DNA from: Myxococcota bacterium
GTDB taxonomy: Bacteria > Myxococcota_C > UBA6777
Direction of reading: 5' to 3'
DNA: 34,334 nt
Assembly (NCBI GenBank): GCA_963169055.1
Contig: CAUJFU010000279.1
Span: 1 to 34,334 of the forward strand
Shown here: positions 16,071 through 23,473 of the stretch, piece by piece
How the letters are laid out: each line of letters starts with the position of its first letter
How positions within the stretch are numbered: position 1 is the first letter of the stretch
Made by a program: the position numbers and the translations under genes
Notes under the pieces: generated by a model
What the model was told of the DNA's origin: nothing
Database searches by the model: none
What the model saw: the letters and a program-made list of their open reading frames with translations, nothing else

Positions 16071-16781
16071 ATGGTGCGGTGGTTGTGGGTTTTAGGTGTT
16101 GTGGCGGCATCGGCGTTTGTGACGGGCGTGGCGTTGGAGATGTACTGGTTGCGGTTGTTGACGAAGCCGATACCTGTGGGCTGTATGGCGGCGTGGCTGT
16201 GGTTTCGAGAAGAGGAAAAGGGGTTGTATGAGTGGGGGATCTTGTTGGGGCTATTGTGTTCGATGGGGGGGGATATGTTTTTGGAGTTGAGCGCGGGGAT
16301 GTTTGTGGTGGGGTTGGGTTGGTTTTTGACGGCGCATCTGTTTTATGTGATGGCGTATACTTCGGCGACACGGCGTGCAGTGGTGTTGCAGTTGCTGCCG
16401 TTTTTGGGGTATGGGGTGGCGTTGTATGCGTATATGTATGGCTCGATCCAACAGAAGTTTCCGCGCCTAGTGATTCCTGTGGCGCTGTATACGTTGGTGA
16501 TCTGTTGCATGATGTGGCGAGCAAGTGCGATGCTTCAAGAGGCGGATATTCGGCGTCAAGCGGCATGGTCGGCTTTGTTGGGGGCGATGATCTTTGCGTC
16601 GAGCGACTCGGTGATTGCGTTGAATAAGTTCGTTTGGCCGATCCCGGGGGCGCGTTATGTGATCATCGTGACGTATTGGCTTGGCCAATTGGGGATCGTG
16701 CGCTCGGTGATGCGGGCAGAACCAGCGGTCTTGGAGGCCGAAGGCCCGAAGCATCGGACGTATATGCAGAGGGCTGGTTGA
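16071..16781 (+). CDS. Lysoplasmalogenase (YhhN/TMEM86 family)
   Basis: A 236-residue membrane protein with about eight hydrophobic helices. Family landmarks are the KPIPVGCMAAW region at the N-terminus, LLCSMGGDMFLEL with a conserved Asp, GWFLTAHLFYVMAY, and near the C-terminus the pair FASSDSVIALNKF and YVIIVTYWLGQLGI. Known members cleave the vinyl-ether bond of lysoplasmalogens or are of unknown lipid role. The substrate here is inferred from the family only; myxobacteria are among the bacteria known to make ether lipids. An AAGGAG ribosome site precedes the ATG. Its stop is 65 bp before kynU on the same strand, so the two may share a transcript although their pathways differ. Confidence 0.9.
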   Translation: MVRWLWVLGVVAASAFVTGVALEMYWLRLLTKPIPVGCMAAWLWFREEEKGLYEWGILLGLLCSMGGDMFLELSAGMFVVGLGWFLTAHLFYVMAYTSATRRAVVLQLLPFLGYGVALYAYMYGSIQQKFPRLVIPVALYTLVICCMMWRASAMLQEADIRRQAAWSALLGAMIFASSDSVIALNKFVWPIPGARYVIIVTYWLGQLGIVRSVMRAEPAVLEAEGPKHRTYMQRAG

Positions 16782-16846
16782 GTCGGTGCGTTTTTGTTCG
16801 AGGAGCAGTGACGCTGGTCAAGAAAGCGAAAGAGGAGTGTGGCGGG

Positions 16847-18121
16847 ATGGAGTGGAGTTTGGATGAGGCGTGTGCGCGTGAACAGGATCGTGCGGATGCT
16901 CTAGGGAGATTGCGGGAGGCGTTTTGTTTTCCGCATGCGTCGGGGAAAGATGGCGAGACGCTGCTGTATTTTTGTGGGAATTCGCTAGGGCTTCAGCCTG
17001 TGGGGGTTGCGTCTGCGATCGAACAAGAGTTGCAGAAGTGGTCGACGCAGGCGGTGGAGGGGCATTTTATGCCGCCTGATCCGTGGTTTCGGTACCACGA
17101 GCTGTTGCGCGATGGGATGGCGTCGTTGGTGGGGGCGATGCCGCATGAAGTGGTGGTGATGAATAGTCTGACGGTGAATCTTCACTTGTTGATGATCTCG
17201 TTTTATCGGCCAACATCGGCGCGTTACAAGATCGTGATCGAAGAGGGAGCGTTCCCCTCGGATCGTTATGCGGTGGGAAGCCAAGCGAGTCTGCATGGTT
17301 ATGCGCCCGAGGATGCGGTGTTGCGGTGGTCGCCAAGAGCAGGCGAAGATCTTTTGCGTGTGGAAGATCTCGCGGATATCTTGGACAAACAAGGCGATCA
17401 GATCGCGTTGTTGATGTTGGGTGGGGTGCATTTTTATACGGGTCAATGGCTTGCGATGCGTGAGATCGTCAAGATGGGGCATGCAGCGGGTTGTCTTGTG
17501 GGGTTCGATCTTGCCCATGCAGCGGGGAATGTGCCGTTGTCGCTGCATGACTGGGATGTGGACTTTGCGGCGTGGTGTTCGTACAAGTACATCAACAGCG
17601 GGCCGGGGGGAGTCGCGGCGGCTTTTGTTCATGAAAAACATACGCAAGATCCGAGTCTCTTGCGGCTTGCGGGATGGTGGGGAAATGATCCTGACAAGCG
17701 TTTTGCGATGGAAGAGTCGTTTGTTCCTGTGGCTTCGGCAGATGCGTGGCAATTGAGCAATGCGCCGATCTTGTCGATGGCAGCGCTGCGTGCGTCATTG
17801 GATGTCTTTGCACAAGCCTCGATGGAAGCATTGCGCGATAAATCTGTCCGATTGACGGGGTATTTGGAGTTTTTGTTGGAGCAACTGCCGGCGTCTTCTT
17901 ATACGCAGATCACGCCAAAAGATCCGAGCCATCGGGGGGCGCAGCTTTCGATCCGCGTACACACAGGAGCGCGTGATCTACAACAGAAACTTCAAGAGGC
18001 AGGGGTGATCTGTGATGTGCGTCGCGATGTGATCCGTGTGGCACCGACGCCCTTGTACAATCGCTTCCACGATGTTTGGCATTTTGTTCAGATCTTGCGG
18101 GGGGTTCTTTACGGATATTGA
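16847..18121 (+). CDS. kynU: Kynureninase
   Basis: This PLP enzyme splits kynurenine to anthranilate and alanine (and 3-hydroxykynurenine to 3-hydroxyanthranilate) in tryptophan breakdown or de novo NAD synthesis. Its 424 residues match the normal length. Motifs are LLYFCGNSLGLQP near the N-terminus, VVMNSLTVNLHLLM, the cofactor-binding GFDLAHAAGNVPL (Asp221) and the Schiff-base lysine in WCSYKYINSGPGG (Lys247), then LAGWWGND and QLSNAPILSMAALRASLD. The ATG at 16847 has GAGGAG about 10 nt upstream and gives the family N-terminus. No tryptophan dioxygenase or kynurenine monooxygenase gene is in the window. An inverted fold-back repeat follows the stop. Confidence 0.96.
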   Translation: MEWSLDEACAREQDRADALGRLREAFCFPHASGKDGETLLYFCGNSLGLQPVGVASAIEQELQKWSTQAVEGHFMPPDPWFRYHELLRDGMASLVGAMPHEVVVMNSLTVNLHLLMISFYRPTSARYKIVIEEGAFPSDRYAVGSQASLHGYAPEDAVLRWSPRAGEDLLRVEDLADILDKQGDQIALLMLGGVHFYTGQWLAMREIVKMGHAAGCLVGFDLAHAAGNVPLSLHDWDVDFAAWCSYKYINSGPGGVAAAFVHEKHTQDPSLLRLAGWWGNDPDKRFAMEESFVPVASADAWQLSNAPILSMAALRASLDVFAQASMEALRDKSVRLTGYLEFLLEQLPASSYTQITPKDPSHRGAQLSIRVHTGARDLQQKLQEAGVICDVRRDVIRVAPTPLYNRFHDVWHFVQILRGVLYGY

Positions 18122-18151
18122 GGGGGTGCTCGGACTCGATATAGGACTTAG

Positions 18152-18257
18152 ACGAAATCCGTCCATTGTGTGATTGTAAAACGTAGGGGCAGCCCCCTGT
18201 GGCTGCCCAACCGTAGGGCATCTACGCACTATCCTTCGATCACATATCTTGCGGATA
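18152..18257 (-). repeat. 106-bp fold-back (MITE-like) repeat, copy 2 (inverted)
   Basis: Reverse complement of 13438-13543 with about 12 mismatches; several of the changes fall in the loop between the GGGCAGCC and GGCTGCCC arms, where this copy pairs over CACAGG. It starts 31 bp after the kynU stop and ends 60 bp before the end of the recombinase-like gene. Together the two copies bracket the lipoprotein, lysoplasmalogenase and kynureninase genes. Confidence 0.85.
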
Positions 18258-18316
18258 TCGTATTACGCCTATCGGTATGGAGCTTATCGACCGGCGGTTG
18301 TGTACGAATGAGCGGG

Positions 18317-19441
18317 CTATCGAGGGCGGGTGGGGCAGGGTGAGGGGTTCCAAGCATCGAGCGGACTTGGGATAGATTGAAGGTCGAGCGGCAAGTGCCA
18401 CGAGGTGTCGTGTTCCCAAGCGAGGTCTTGGGGGAGACAGAGGCGGCGGACTTTTTCGATGGGATGGCCTTCTTCGACAAGATGCTCTACAAAACTGGCG
18501 CGCAGATTGGAGCAAGAGATGGATTCGTTGAGTCCGATGGCACGGGCGGCACGTTGAAGGCTCTTTTGAATAGTGCTTTCGTGCATATGATCTTGGCATT
18601 CAGGGCGTTCAGCTCGAAACAACGGGCTATTGAGCGACATAAAAACGTATCTCCAACTCCAAGCATTGGCTTCCGAGCCGTTGCCTCGGCGCAGATGGAC
18701 GGGGAGTCGGACGGCAGCGACACCGTGTTTTAATTCTTCTTGGTAACGCCAGCGTGCGTGTTGGAGGTGGCGGATCAACGGCTCGTAGAGATTGCGCGCC
18801 ATGCGAACCACACGCGAAGGTTTTCCACGGGCATCGCGGATCAAGACGGTGGCATGGGTGAAATCGAGATCGCGGACACGCAAGCGCAACACCTCAAACA
18901 AGCGCATCCCGCCATTGTACATCAACATCGCGGCAAGTCGGTTGTTTTCGTCCATGACTTGAAACATCGCGGCAAGTTCTTCGCGAGAAAGTGGGCGTGT
19001 GCGCAAGCTATCGGGTGCGAGTCGCGGTGGGTTCGGATGAGGGCGGGAGGGTTTGGGGAAGCAAAGACGTTGTAAAAAGCTGAGAGCAGCGCGAGCTTGA
19101 GCGATGCTGCTTGGGGAGCGCAGATCTTGTTGGAGTTTTTGCAAAAACAGATCGCAGAGGGATTGGAAACCGGCGGGTTGGTCGGCAGAGGCAGGAGCGA
19201 TCAACCGTTGTTTTTGCAAGGCGTCCCAAAAGCGCACGCACCAATGATGATAGGTGAGTAAGGTTCGCTCGCTGTAATCTCCCGCATGACGGGCATGTTT
19301 GAGGCAGAGCAAAAAGCTATCTTTGGTGGTGTGTTTGAGCAGAAGCGTGGGGAGAGCAGGAGATTTGTGTTCGGGCGAGAGCAAGCGGGATGAAGAAAAA
19401 GGTCTGAGCGGGATGTTGGTTGCGCCGAGTTGCATGGTCAT
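18317..19441 (-). CDS. Integron-integrase-like tyrosine recombinase lacking the catalytic Tyr
   Basis: The 374-residue protein aligns by eye with integron integrases. It has an N-terminal SAM-like part (HAGDYSERTLLTYHHWCVRFWD), then RLAAMLMYNGGMRLFEVLRLRVRDLDF with catalytic Arg180, then RDARGKPSR with Lys207. It also has the IntI-type insertion (LKHGVAAVRLP...WSWRYVFMS) and HMHESTIQKSLQRAARAIG. The C-terminal active site is broken: the HxxR box reads SNLR (His replaced by Ser311, Arg314 kept), LLGHKD reads LCLPQD (Pro337), and no tyrosine occurs anywhere after Arg314. It should therefore not cut DNA, but might still bind it. The frame is intact over its full length, so loss was by substitution. 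GGAGG 5 nt before the ATG at 19441 supports that start; the frame is open to 19705. Confidence 0.82.
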   Translation of the reverse strand: MTMQLGATNIPLRPFSSSRLLSPEHKSPALPTLLLKHTTKDSFLLCLKHARHAGDYSERTLLTYHHWCVRFWDALQKQRLIAPASADQPAGFQSLCDLFLQKLQQDLRSPSSIAQARAALSFLQRLCFPKPSRPHPNPPRLAPDSLRTRPLSREELAAMFQVMDENNRLAAMLMYNGGMRLFEVLRLRVRDLDFTHATVLIRDARGKPSRVVRMARNLYEPLIRHLQHARWRYQEELKHGVAAVRLPVHLRRGNGSEANAWSWRYVFMSLNSPLFRAERPECQDHMHESTIQKSLQRAARAIGLNESISCSNLRASFVEHLVEEGHPIEKVRRLCLPQDLAWEHDTSWHLPLDLQSIPSPLDAWNPSPCPTRPR

Positions 19442-19779
19442 GGTGGCCTCCGAAACGATGGGGGTGTGGATGGTTGCGCGGGCGATGCGTGGATCAGCGA
19501 AAGCATCGAGCGCTCTTGTCTGCGAAGAGGCCCATGACAAGGGATGTTCCAACAAGGGATCGAGCAGTGCCTTCTCTTTATGTGTCGAGGCGTTGCATCG
19601 TTTGGAAGGAGCGAGCAAAGCAAGCGAGAGCAGGGGAGTGTCCAAAAAATGGCCGAGGGAGTGTTCGGGATGTGTGCATCGGCGAAGGGGCGCACAACGT
19701 TGCAAAGAGACAGATCGTCAAGAGGGAGGTCTGTGAAGAATCGTCAAGAGGGAGGTCTGTGAAGAAAAGGAGCCGAGTG
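19442..19779. other. 338-bp gap between the recombinase-like and caspase-like genes
   Basis: The minus-strand frame of the recombinase stays open to 19705, but the extra residues look non-conserved. The region has a perfect 26-bp tandem duplication near the caspase-like stop. No clear attC or attI core pair, promoter or RNA gene was seen. Confidence 0.5.
19715..19766. repeat. Perfect 2 x 26-bp tandem repeat
   Basis: The unit starting TCGTCAAGAGGGAGG occurs at 19715-19740 and again at 19741-19766 without mismatch. On the minus strand it lies 13 bp beyond the stop of the caspase-like gene and about 270 bp before the recombinase-like start. Confidence 0.9.
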
Positions 19780-22587
19780 TTAGGGAAGGACAGGGAGGTT
19801 TTCGATGGCTTTCCGAAGGAGTTCTTGGTTTTTATGTGAAAAGCCAACGAGGTAGGAGATGATCTTTCCGTTGTGGAAGAGGACAAAGGTGGGGGTGGCG
19901 TTGATCCGAAGTTTGGTGAAAAAGTCGCGTTGTGTATCGACGGTGTTGTGAAAAGGCATACTATCGGGGTTTTGCGCGAGCCATGTGCTGACGACGCGGG
20001 AGGTCTCGTTGCTGACGGTGAGGATGCGGAGGTTGCGGTTGGTGTAGGTTTTTTGGAAGGCGCGAAGGGCGGGTAGTGCGGCTTTACAGGGGCCGCACCA
20101 TGTGGCCCAGAAGAAGGCGATCACGGTGCCTTTCTTGAGGTCAGGGAGGGGCTTTCTGAGATCAACAGAGAGGAGAGAGCGAGTACCCAGGGCGGTACGT
20201 CCAACAAGACTTTGTCGCTTCATCGAGGGTGGGTGGGTGAGGCGAAGGAAGCGGATGTTGAGTTCGAGGAGTTTGCCATAACGGAAGACCAAGATGGGGA
20301 TATCTTGGTCGGGGGGGCTGATCATGACTCGTTCGCGGATCTCGAAAGGCTCGGTGAGTTCGTGTTTTCCGAGTGTGGTGATAATATCGCCTTCGCGGAT
20401 GCCTGCGTGTGCTGCGGGTGTATTGAGGTAGACTTCTTGGACACGGACAGCCCCAGAAGGAAGCAGCCAGCGTTCGGGGTTGGGAACGGGTTGGAAAGCG
20501 ACGCCAAACCACGAAGGGAGGGGGATTTGTTCGCCTTCAAAGGAGAGCGGGCGGAGGTGTTTTGTGGTGGAGGTGTATTCTTCGCCGAGAGGGGTTTGTT
20601 CGCATTGGATAAGGTTGTGCAAGCCGCGCCGATAGCCGAGGTGATCGGGGTGTTGGCTGTGTTGGAGCAGGAGACGACCCGCGATGCGAAATAGCAAGAT
20701 CTCGATGCGTTGGAGGGCAGCGATTTGAACTTTGCGTTGGAAGACAAAGTCGCGCATCTCTTTTTCGCGCTGTTTGAGAAATCGCAGTCGTTCAAAGAGC
20801 ATCGGGCGTATGCGAAGATAGCGAAAGAAGGTTTGTTTGAGCTGGCTTGCGGTGTAGGCGTATGTAGAAAAGGAGCGTTGGAAGCCCGTTTTTTGGGCGC
20901 GTTGTAGAAAGCGCAAGAAGTCAAGGCGGCGGAGTTGTTCGCCCGTACTGGGCGGGCCAACGGGAGGTTTTTGAAGTTGGCGAAGCCGCTCGCGTAGTTG
21001 GCGAAGCCGTTCTTGACGTGTGGCGGAGGTTTTGGGCCGTGTGGGTTGGGTGGAAGGTGCGGATTTGGGGGCGTATCGTTGGCGTTGACGTTCGTATGCG
21101 CGAAGGCGTTGGAGACGTTGATCAAGCTCGATGTAGCGTTGGATCAGTTGTCTTCGCCGTTGGTTGGCGGCGCGTTGTTGTGGAGAGAGCGGTTGCGGGC
21201 GAGAAGGGCGTTGGGAGAGGGGGCGTTGGAGAAATTCCCTGAGAGCGCGGTCGACGCGTTTTTTGAAGTCGGGTTGTTGTTTGAAGATGCCGTTGAGATG
21301 GTGATCACGGGCGGTTTGGAAGACGTTGGCCCACATACGTTCGACGCGCTCCCACCAAGCGAGCTTTTTGCGCAGTTCGGCGCGTTGTTGTTGGAGGGCG
21401 GTGAAGTTGAGTGGGCTTTGGAGTCCGAAACGACGGGCGATATCTCCGATCAGTTGTCGATCTTCTTGGAGTCCGTCATATCCGAGCGCGGCGTATTGTT
21501 GGAGCAGTTGATCGCCAAGTTTGTACATGGAGATCTCATCGGCTTGTGCGTCGGCTTGGAGCATGGCGTAGAGGTAAGCATCAGAACTGCGGTGTGGGAC
21601 GTCGGGGGTGCGGTCGGTAAGAAGGACTTGACGGTGGGCCTGATCGAGATCTTTTGCGGCACGCATCGCCAAGATAAAGCGATACGCATGGCCGACGTGT
21701 TTTTTGAGTTGGGTTTCAGGGAAACAACCGTAAGCGTATTGGCTTGGGAGGGTGGCGTAGAAGCCGCAGCGATCGCCTGTGGGGATGCCGAATACACCGG
21801 GCTTTCGGAAGATGCTCCAAGCAAAAGAACCTGAGAAACATTGCGACATCACGGAGACAATGCGGCGTTGCCCAAAGGGCCGAAGCTGTTTGTGGAGTTG
21901 GCGAACGCTGAGCGACTCTTTCCAAAGGGAGATGTAATTGTTGGTGAGTTTGGGGTCTTTGGAGTTGCGAGTGCCATGATCGGTGACAAAAAGCAAGAGG
22001 GGACGGGGATCGTTGGGATGTTTTTTTGCAAGTCGAGGCAGTTGTTTTTGGAGTGAGGCTTGGGTGGCGGGAAGCAGCGTTGTGTTCGGAAGATCGGTGT
22101 TGATCAGCTTGGGGCGTTGGACAAAGAGGCGAGACTCACGACGTCCGTCAAAGAGCCAACCTTGCGGATCTTGGCGATTGTAGAGGATGGCTTGATCGGG
22201 TTTGGGATCTTGGCCGTCCGCAGAGAAGATGCTGATCTGTTCGGGCGACAGGCCGCGTTCTTGAAGAACCATCCGCATCATCCGCAGATAGAGGACGTGG
22301 GAATAATAATTGATGTTGGGGGAGCCTCCGCCGTTGAGAAGGATGGCATGCGCAAAAGGCCCGTGGCTGTGGCTTTTGTCTTGGGTTTGGGTAGGTTGAG
22401 AGGTGGGTGGTGTGCGTGCGGTGGGGATGGGGCGGGATGTGGGGAGAAGTCGTGTGCGGGGCACGTTTGAGGGCGGAGAGAGAGGTTGAGAAGTGGGCAG
22501 GGATTGGGCGAAGAGAGCGGGGGTAGGGAGGAAAAGCAGAACTGCGAGCCAAGGGGCATACCGCGAAGGGCGAAGGAGGCTTGGCAT
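19780..22587 (-). CDS. Secreted caspase/legumain-like protease fused to PDZ and thioredoxin domains
   Basis: The start at 22587 gives a clean signal peptide (PWLAVLLFLPTPALFA, then QS) and has GGAG about 9 nt upstream; 22617 is an alternative. In the 935-residue product, after a Pro/Thr/Ser linker, residues ~78-340 look like a clan CD peptidase (C13/caspase fold). HAILLNGGGSPNINYY opens it; the His is in LLLFVTDHGTRN (His204) and the Cys in IVSVMSQCFSGSF (Cys250). Residues ~400-650 are Arg/Gln-rich and helical, probably coiled coil. Residues ~690-780 match a PDZ domain (TPAAHAGIREGDIITTLGKHEL). Residues ~806-935 are a TlpA/thioredoxin domain with AFFWATWCGPCKAALPALR (Cys831/Cys834) and cis-Pro in INATPTFVLF. 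A periplasmic or secreted protease with redox control is inferred. It ends an operon with CcmH-like and TlpA-like genes. Confidence 0.85.
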   Translation of the reverse strand: MPSLLRPSRYAPWLAVLLFLPTPALFAQSLPTSQPLSPPSNVPRTRLLPTSRPIPTARTPPTSQPTQTQDKSHSHGPFAHAILLNGGGSPNINYYSHVLYLRMMRMVLQERGLSPEQISIFSADGQDPKPDQAILYNRQDPQGWLFDGRRESRLFVQRPKLINTDLPNTTLLPATQASLQKQLPRLAKKHPNDPRPLLLFVTDHGTRNSKDPKLTNNYISLWKESLSVRQLHKQLRPFGQRRIVSVMSQCFSGSFAWSIFRKPGVFGIPTGDRCGFYATLPSQYAYGCFPETQLKKHVGHAYRFILAMRAAKDLDQAHRQVLLTDRTPDVPHRSSDAYLYAMLQADAQADEISMYKLGDQLLQQYAALGYDGLQEDRQLIGDIARRFGLQSPLNFTALQQQRAELRKKLAWWERVERMWANVFQTARDHHLNGIFKQQPDFKKRVDRALREFLQRPLSQRPSRPQPLSPQQRAANQRRRQLIQRYIELDQRLQRLRAYERQRQRYAPKSAPSTQPTRPKTSATRQERLRQLRERLRQLQKPPVGPPSTGEQLRRLDFLRFLQRAQKTGFQRSFSTYAYTASQLKQTFFRYLRIRPMLFERLRFLKQREKEMRDFVFQRKVQIAALQRIEILLFRIAGRLLLQHSQHPDHLGYRRGLHNLIQCEQTPLGEEYTSTTKHLRPLSFEGEQIPLPSWFGVAFQPVPNPERWLLPSGAVRVQEVYLNTPAAHAGIREGDIITTLGKHELTEPFEIRERVMISPPDQDIPILVFRYGKLLELNIRFLRLTHPPSMKRQSLVGRTALGTRSLLSVDLRKPLPDLKKGTVIAFFWATWCGPCKAALPALRAFQKTYTNRNLRILTVSNETSRVVSTWLAQNPDSMPFHNTVDTQRDFFTKLRINATPTFVLFHNGKIISYLVGFSHKNQELLRKAIENLPVLP

Positions 22588-22663
22588 AAGAAAAACTCCG
22601 AAGTAAAGGCACGCCATCGGAGCGTTTCTCCAAGGCATGCTTGGGGGGATTGAACGGATGGCG

Positions 22664-23428
22664 TCAGGTGGTGTGCTTGTGTTCGAGGGTGTGGTGTGGG
22701 GATTGTTTGCCACGAGCATTCCAGTTGAGGATCAGGAAAAAGACCATCATCAAGATAAAGGCCGCAGCAGCGATGGGAAGCCAAAAGATATCTTGGTGGG
22801 GGGGGATGGCAAGGATGCGTTCGCCAAAGCGTTTGACATAGGCATCCAGAATCTGCTTGTCGGTATAGCCAGCGACGATGCGCTTTTTGAGATCGAGTTT
22901 GATCTGATCAGACGCAGGGCTGGGGTGCATGGAGACGGGTTGGACCCAACAGCAAGGGGCGATGACCAGCGTGAGCAGGTGTTGATAACGCCGAATTTGG
23001 GCGGCATTGAGGGTGGGTGCTTCTTCGGTCTTTTTGGAAGCGGAAGAGGCTGTCGGCGAGTCTGGGGTGTTGGTGGATGCGGGGGCATCGTTCGGAACCG
23101 AAGGGACGGGATTTTGTGTGGGTGGCTGGTTGTTCGGAACCAAAGGAGCGGGGCTTTGTGTGGGTGGTGGGTTGTTCGGAACCAAAGGGACGGGATTTTG
23201 TGTGGGTGGATGGTTGTTAATGGCCGAATGATCGGGGCTTTGTGTCGTTGTGGTGGAGGGGAGAGGGATGGGTTGAAGTCGCGACCATCGCGGCGTAGGG
23301 GGTGTGCGCGGTGCGGAGGTGGTAGGGGGTGTTGCGGGAGGTGCGGCGTGGAGCGTGTGGGCAGCGCAAAGCAAGGCCGCAGCGAGGATGGGTTGAAGAA
23401 GTCGTTGCATCATCGGGAACGCGGGCAT
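22664..23428 (-). CDS. CcmH/NrfF-like cytochrome c maturation protein with Pro-rich linker
   Basis: The 254-residue protein has a signal peptide (LLQPILAAALLCAAHTLHA), then ~110 residues of Pro/Asn/Thr-rich linker containing three 14-residue repeats. A CcmH-like domain follows (residues ~140-210): IAPCCWVQPVSMHPSP, then IKLDLKKRIVAGYTDKQILDAYVKRFGERIL. A C-terminal membrane helix (~214-234) ends it. In CcmH/NrfF the pair is normally LRCxxCQ and reduces apocytochrome c; here it is an adjacent CC (Cys159-Cys160), which I recall in some deltaproteobacterial relatives. The orientation would put the domain in the periplasm. No heme lyase is in the window. AGGAG 9 nt before the ATG at 23428 supports the start; it is 45 bp after the TlpA-like stop. 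Confidence 0.82.
   Translation of the reverse strand: MPAFPMMQRLLQPILAAALLCAAHTLHAAPPATPPTTSAPRTPPTPRWSRLQPIPLPSTTTTQSPDHSAINNHPPTQNPVPLVPNNPPPTQSPAPLVPNNQPPTQNPVPSVPNDAPASTNTPDSPTASSASKKTEEAPTLNAAQIRRYQHLLTLVIAPCCWVQPVSMHPSPASDQIKLDLKKRIVAGYTDKQILDAYVKRFGERILAIPPHQDIFWLPIAAAAFILMMVFFLILNWNARGKQSPHHTLEHKHTT
23091..23216. repeat. Three 42-bp coding repeats in the CcmH-like gene
   Basis: Units at 23091-23132, 23133-23174 and 23175-23216 share TTCGGAACC and TTTGTGTGGGTGG blocks. They encode 14-residue Pro/Asn linker repeats and vary mainly by single substitutions; length variation between strains is likely. Confidence 0.85.
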
Positions 23429-23473
23429 TGTGGGGGTCTCCTGTCCGTGGTGATCGAAAGGATGCAGATGTGT

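Noticed and set aside
18181..18240. GCCCAAC/GTTGGGC core inside the fold-back repeat, possible attC site beside the integrase-like gene
   Set aside because: attC needs RYYYAAC at one end and GTTRRRY at the other. Here only one end fits (the other reads CCCCTACG), and the same sequence occurs 4.6 kb away as part of a MITE-like repeat.
19442..19705. 88-codon N-terminal extension of the recombinase-like protein
   Set aside because: The frame is open, but the ATG at 19441 has a GGAGG site and the extra residues show no resemblance to integrase N-termini.
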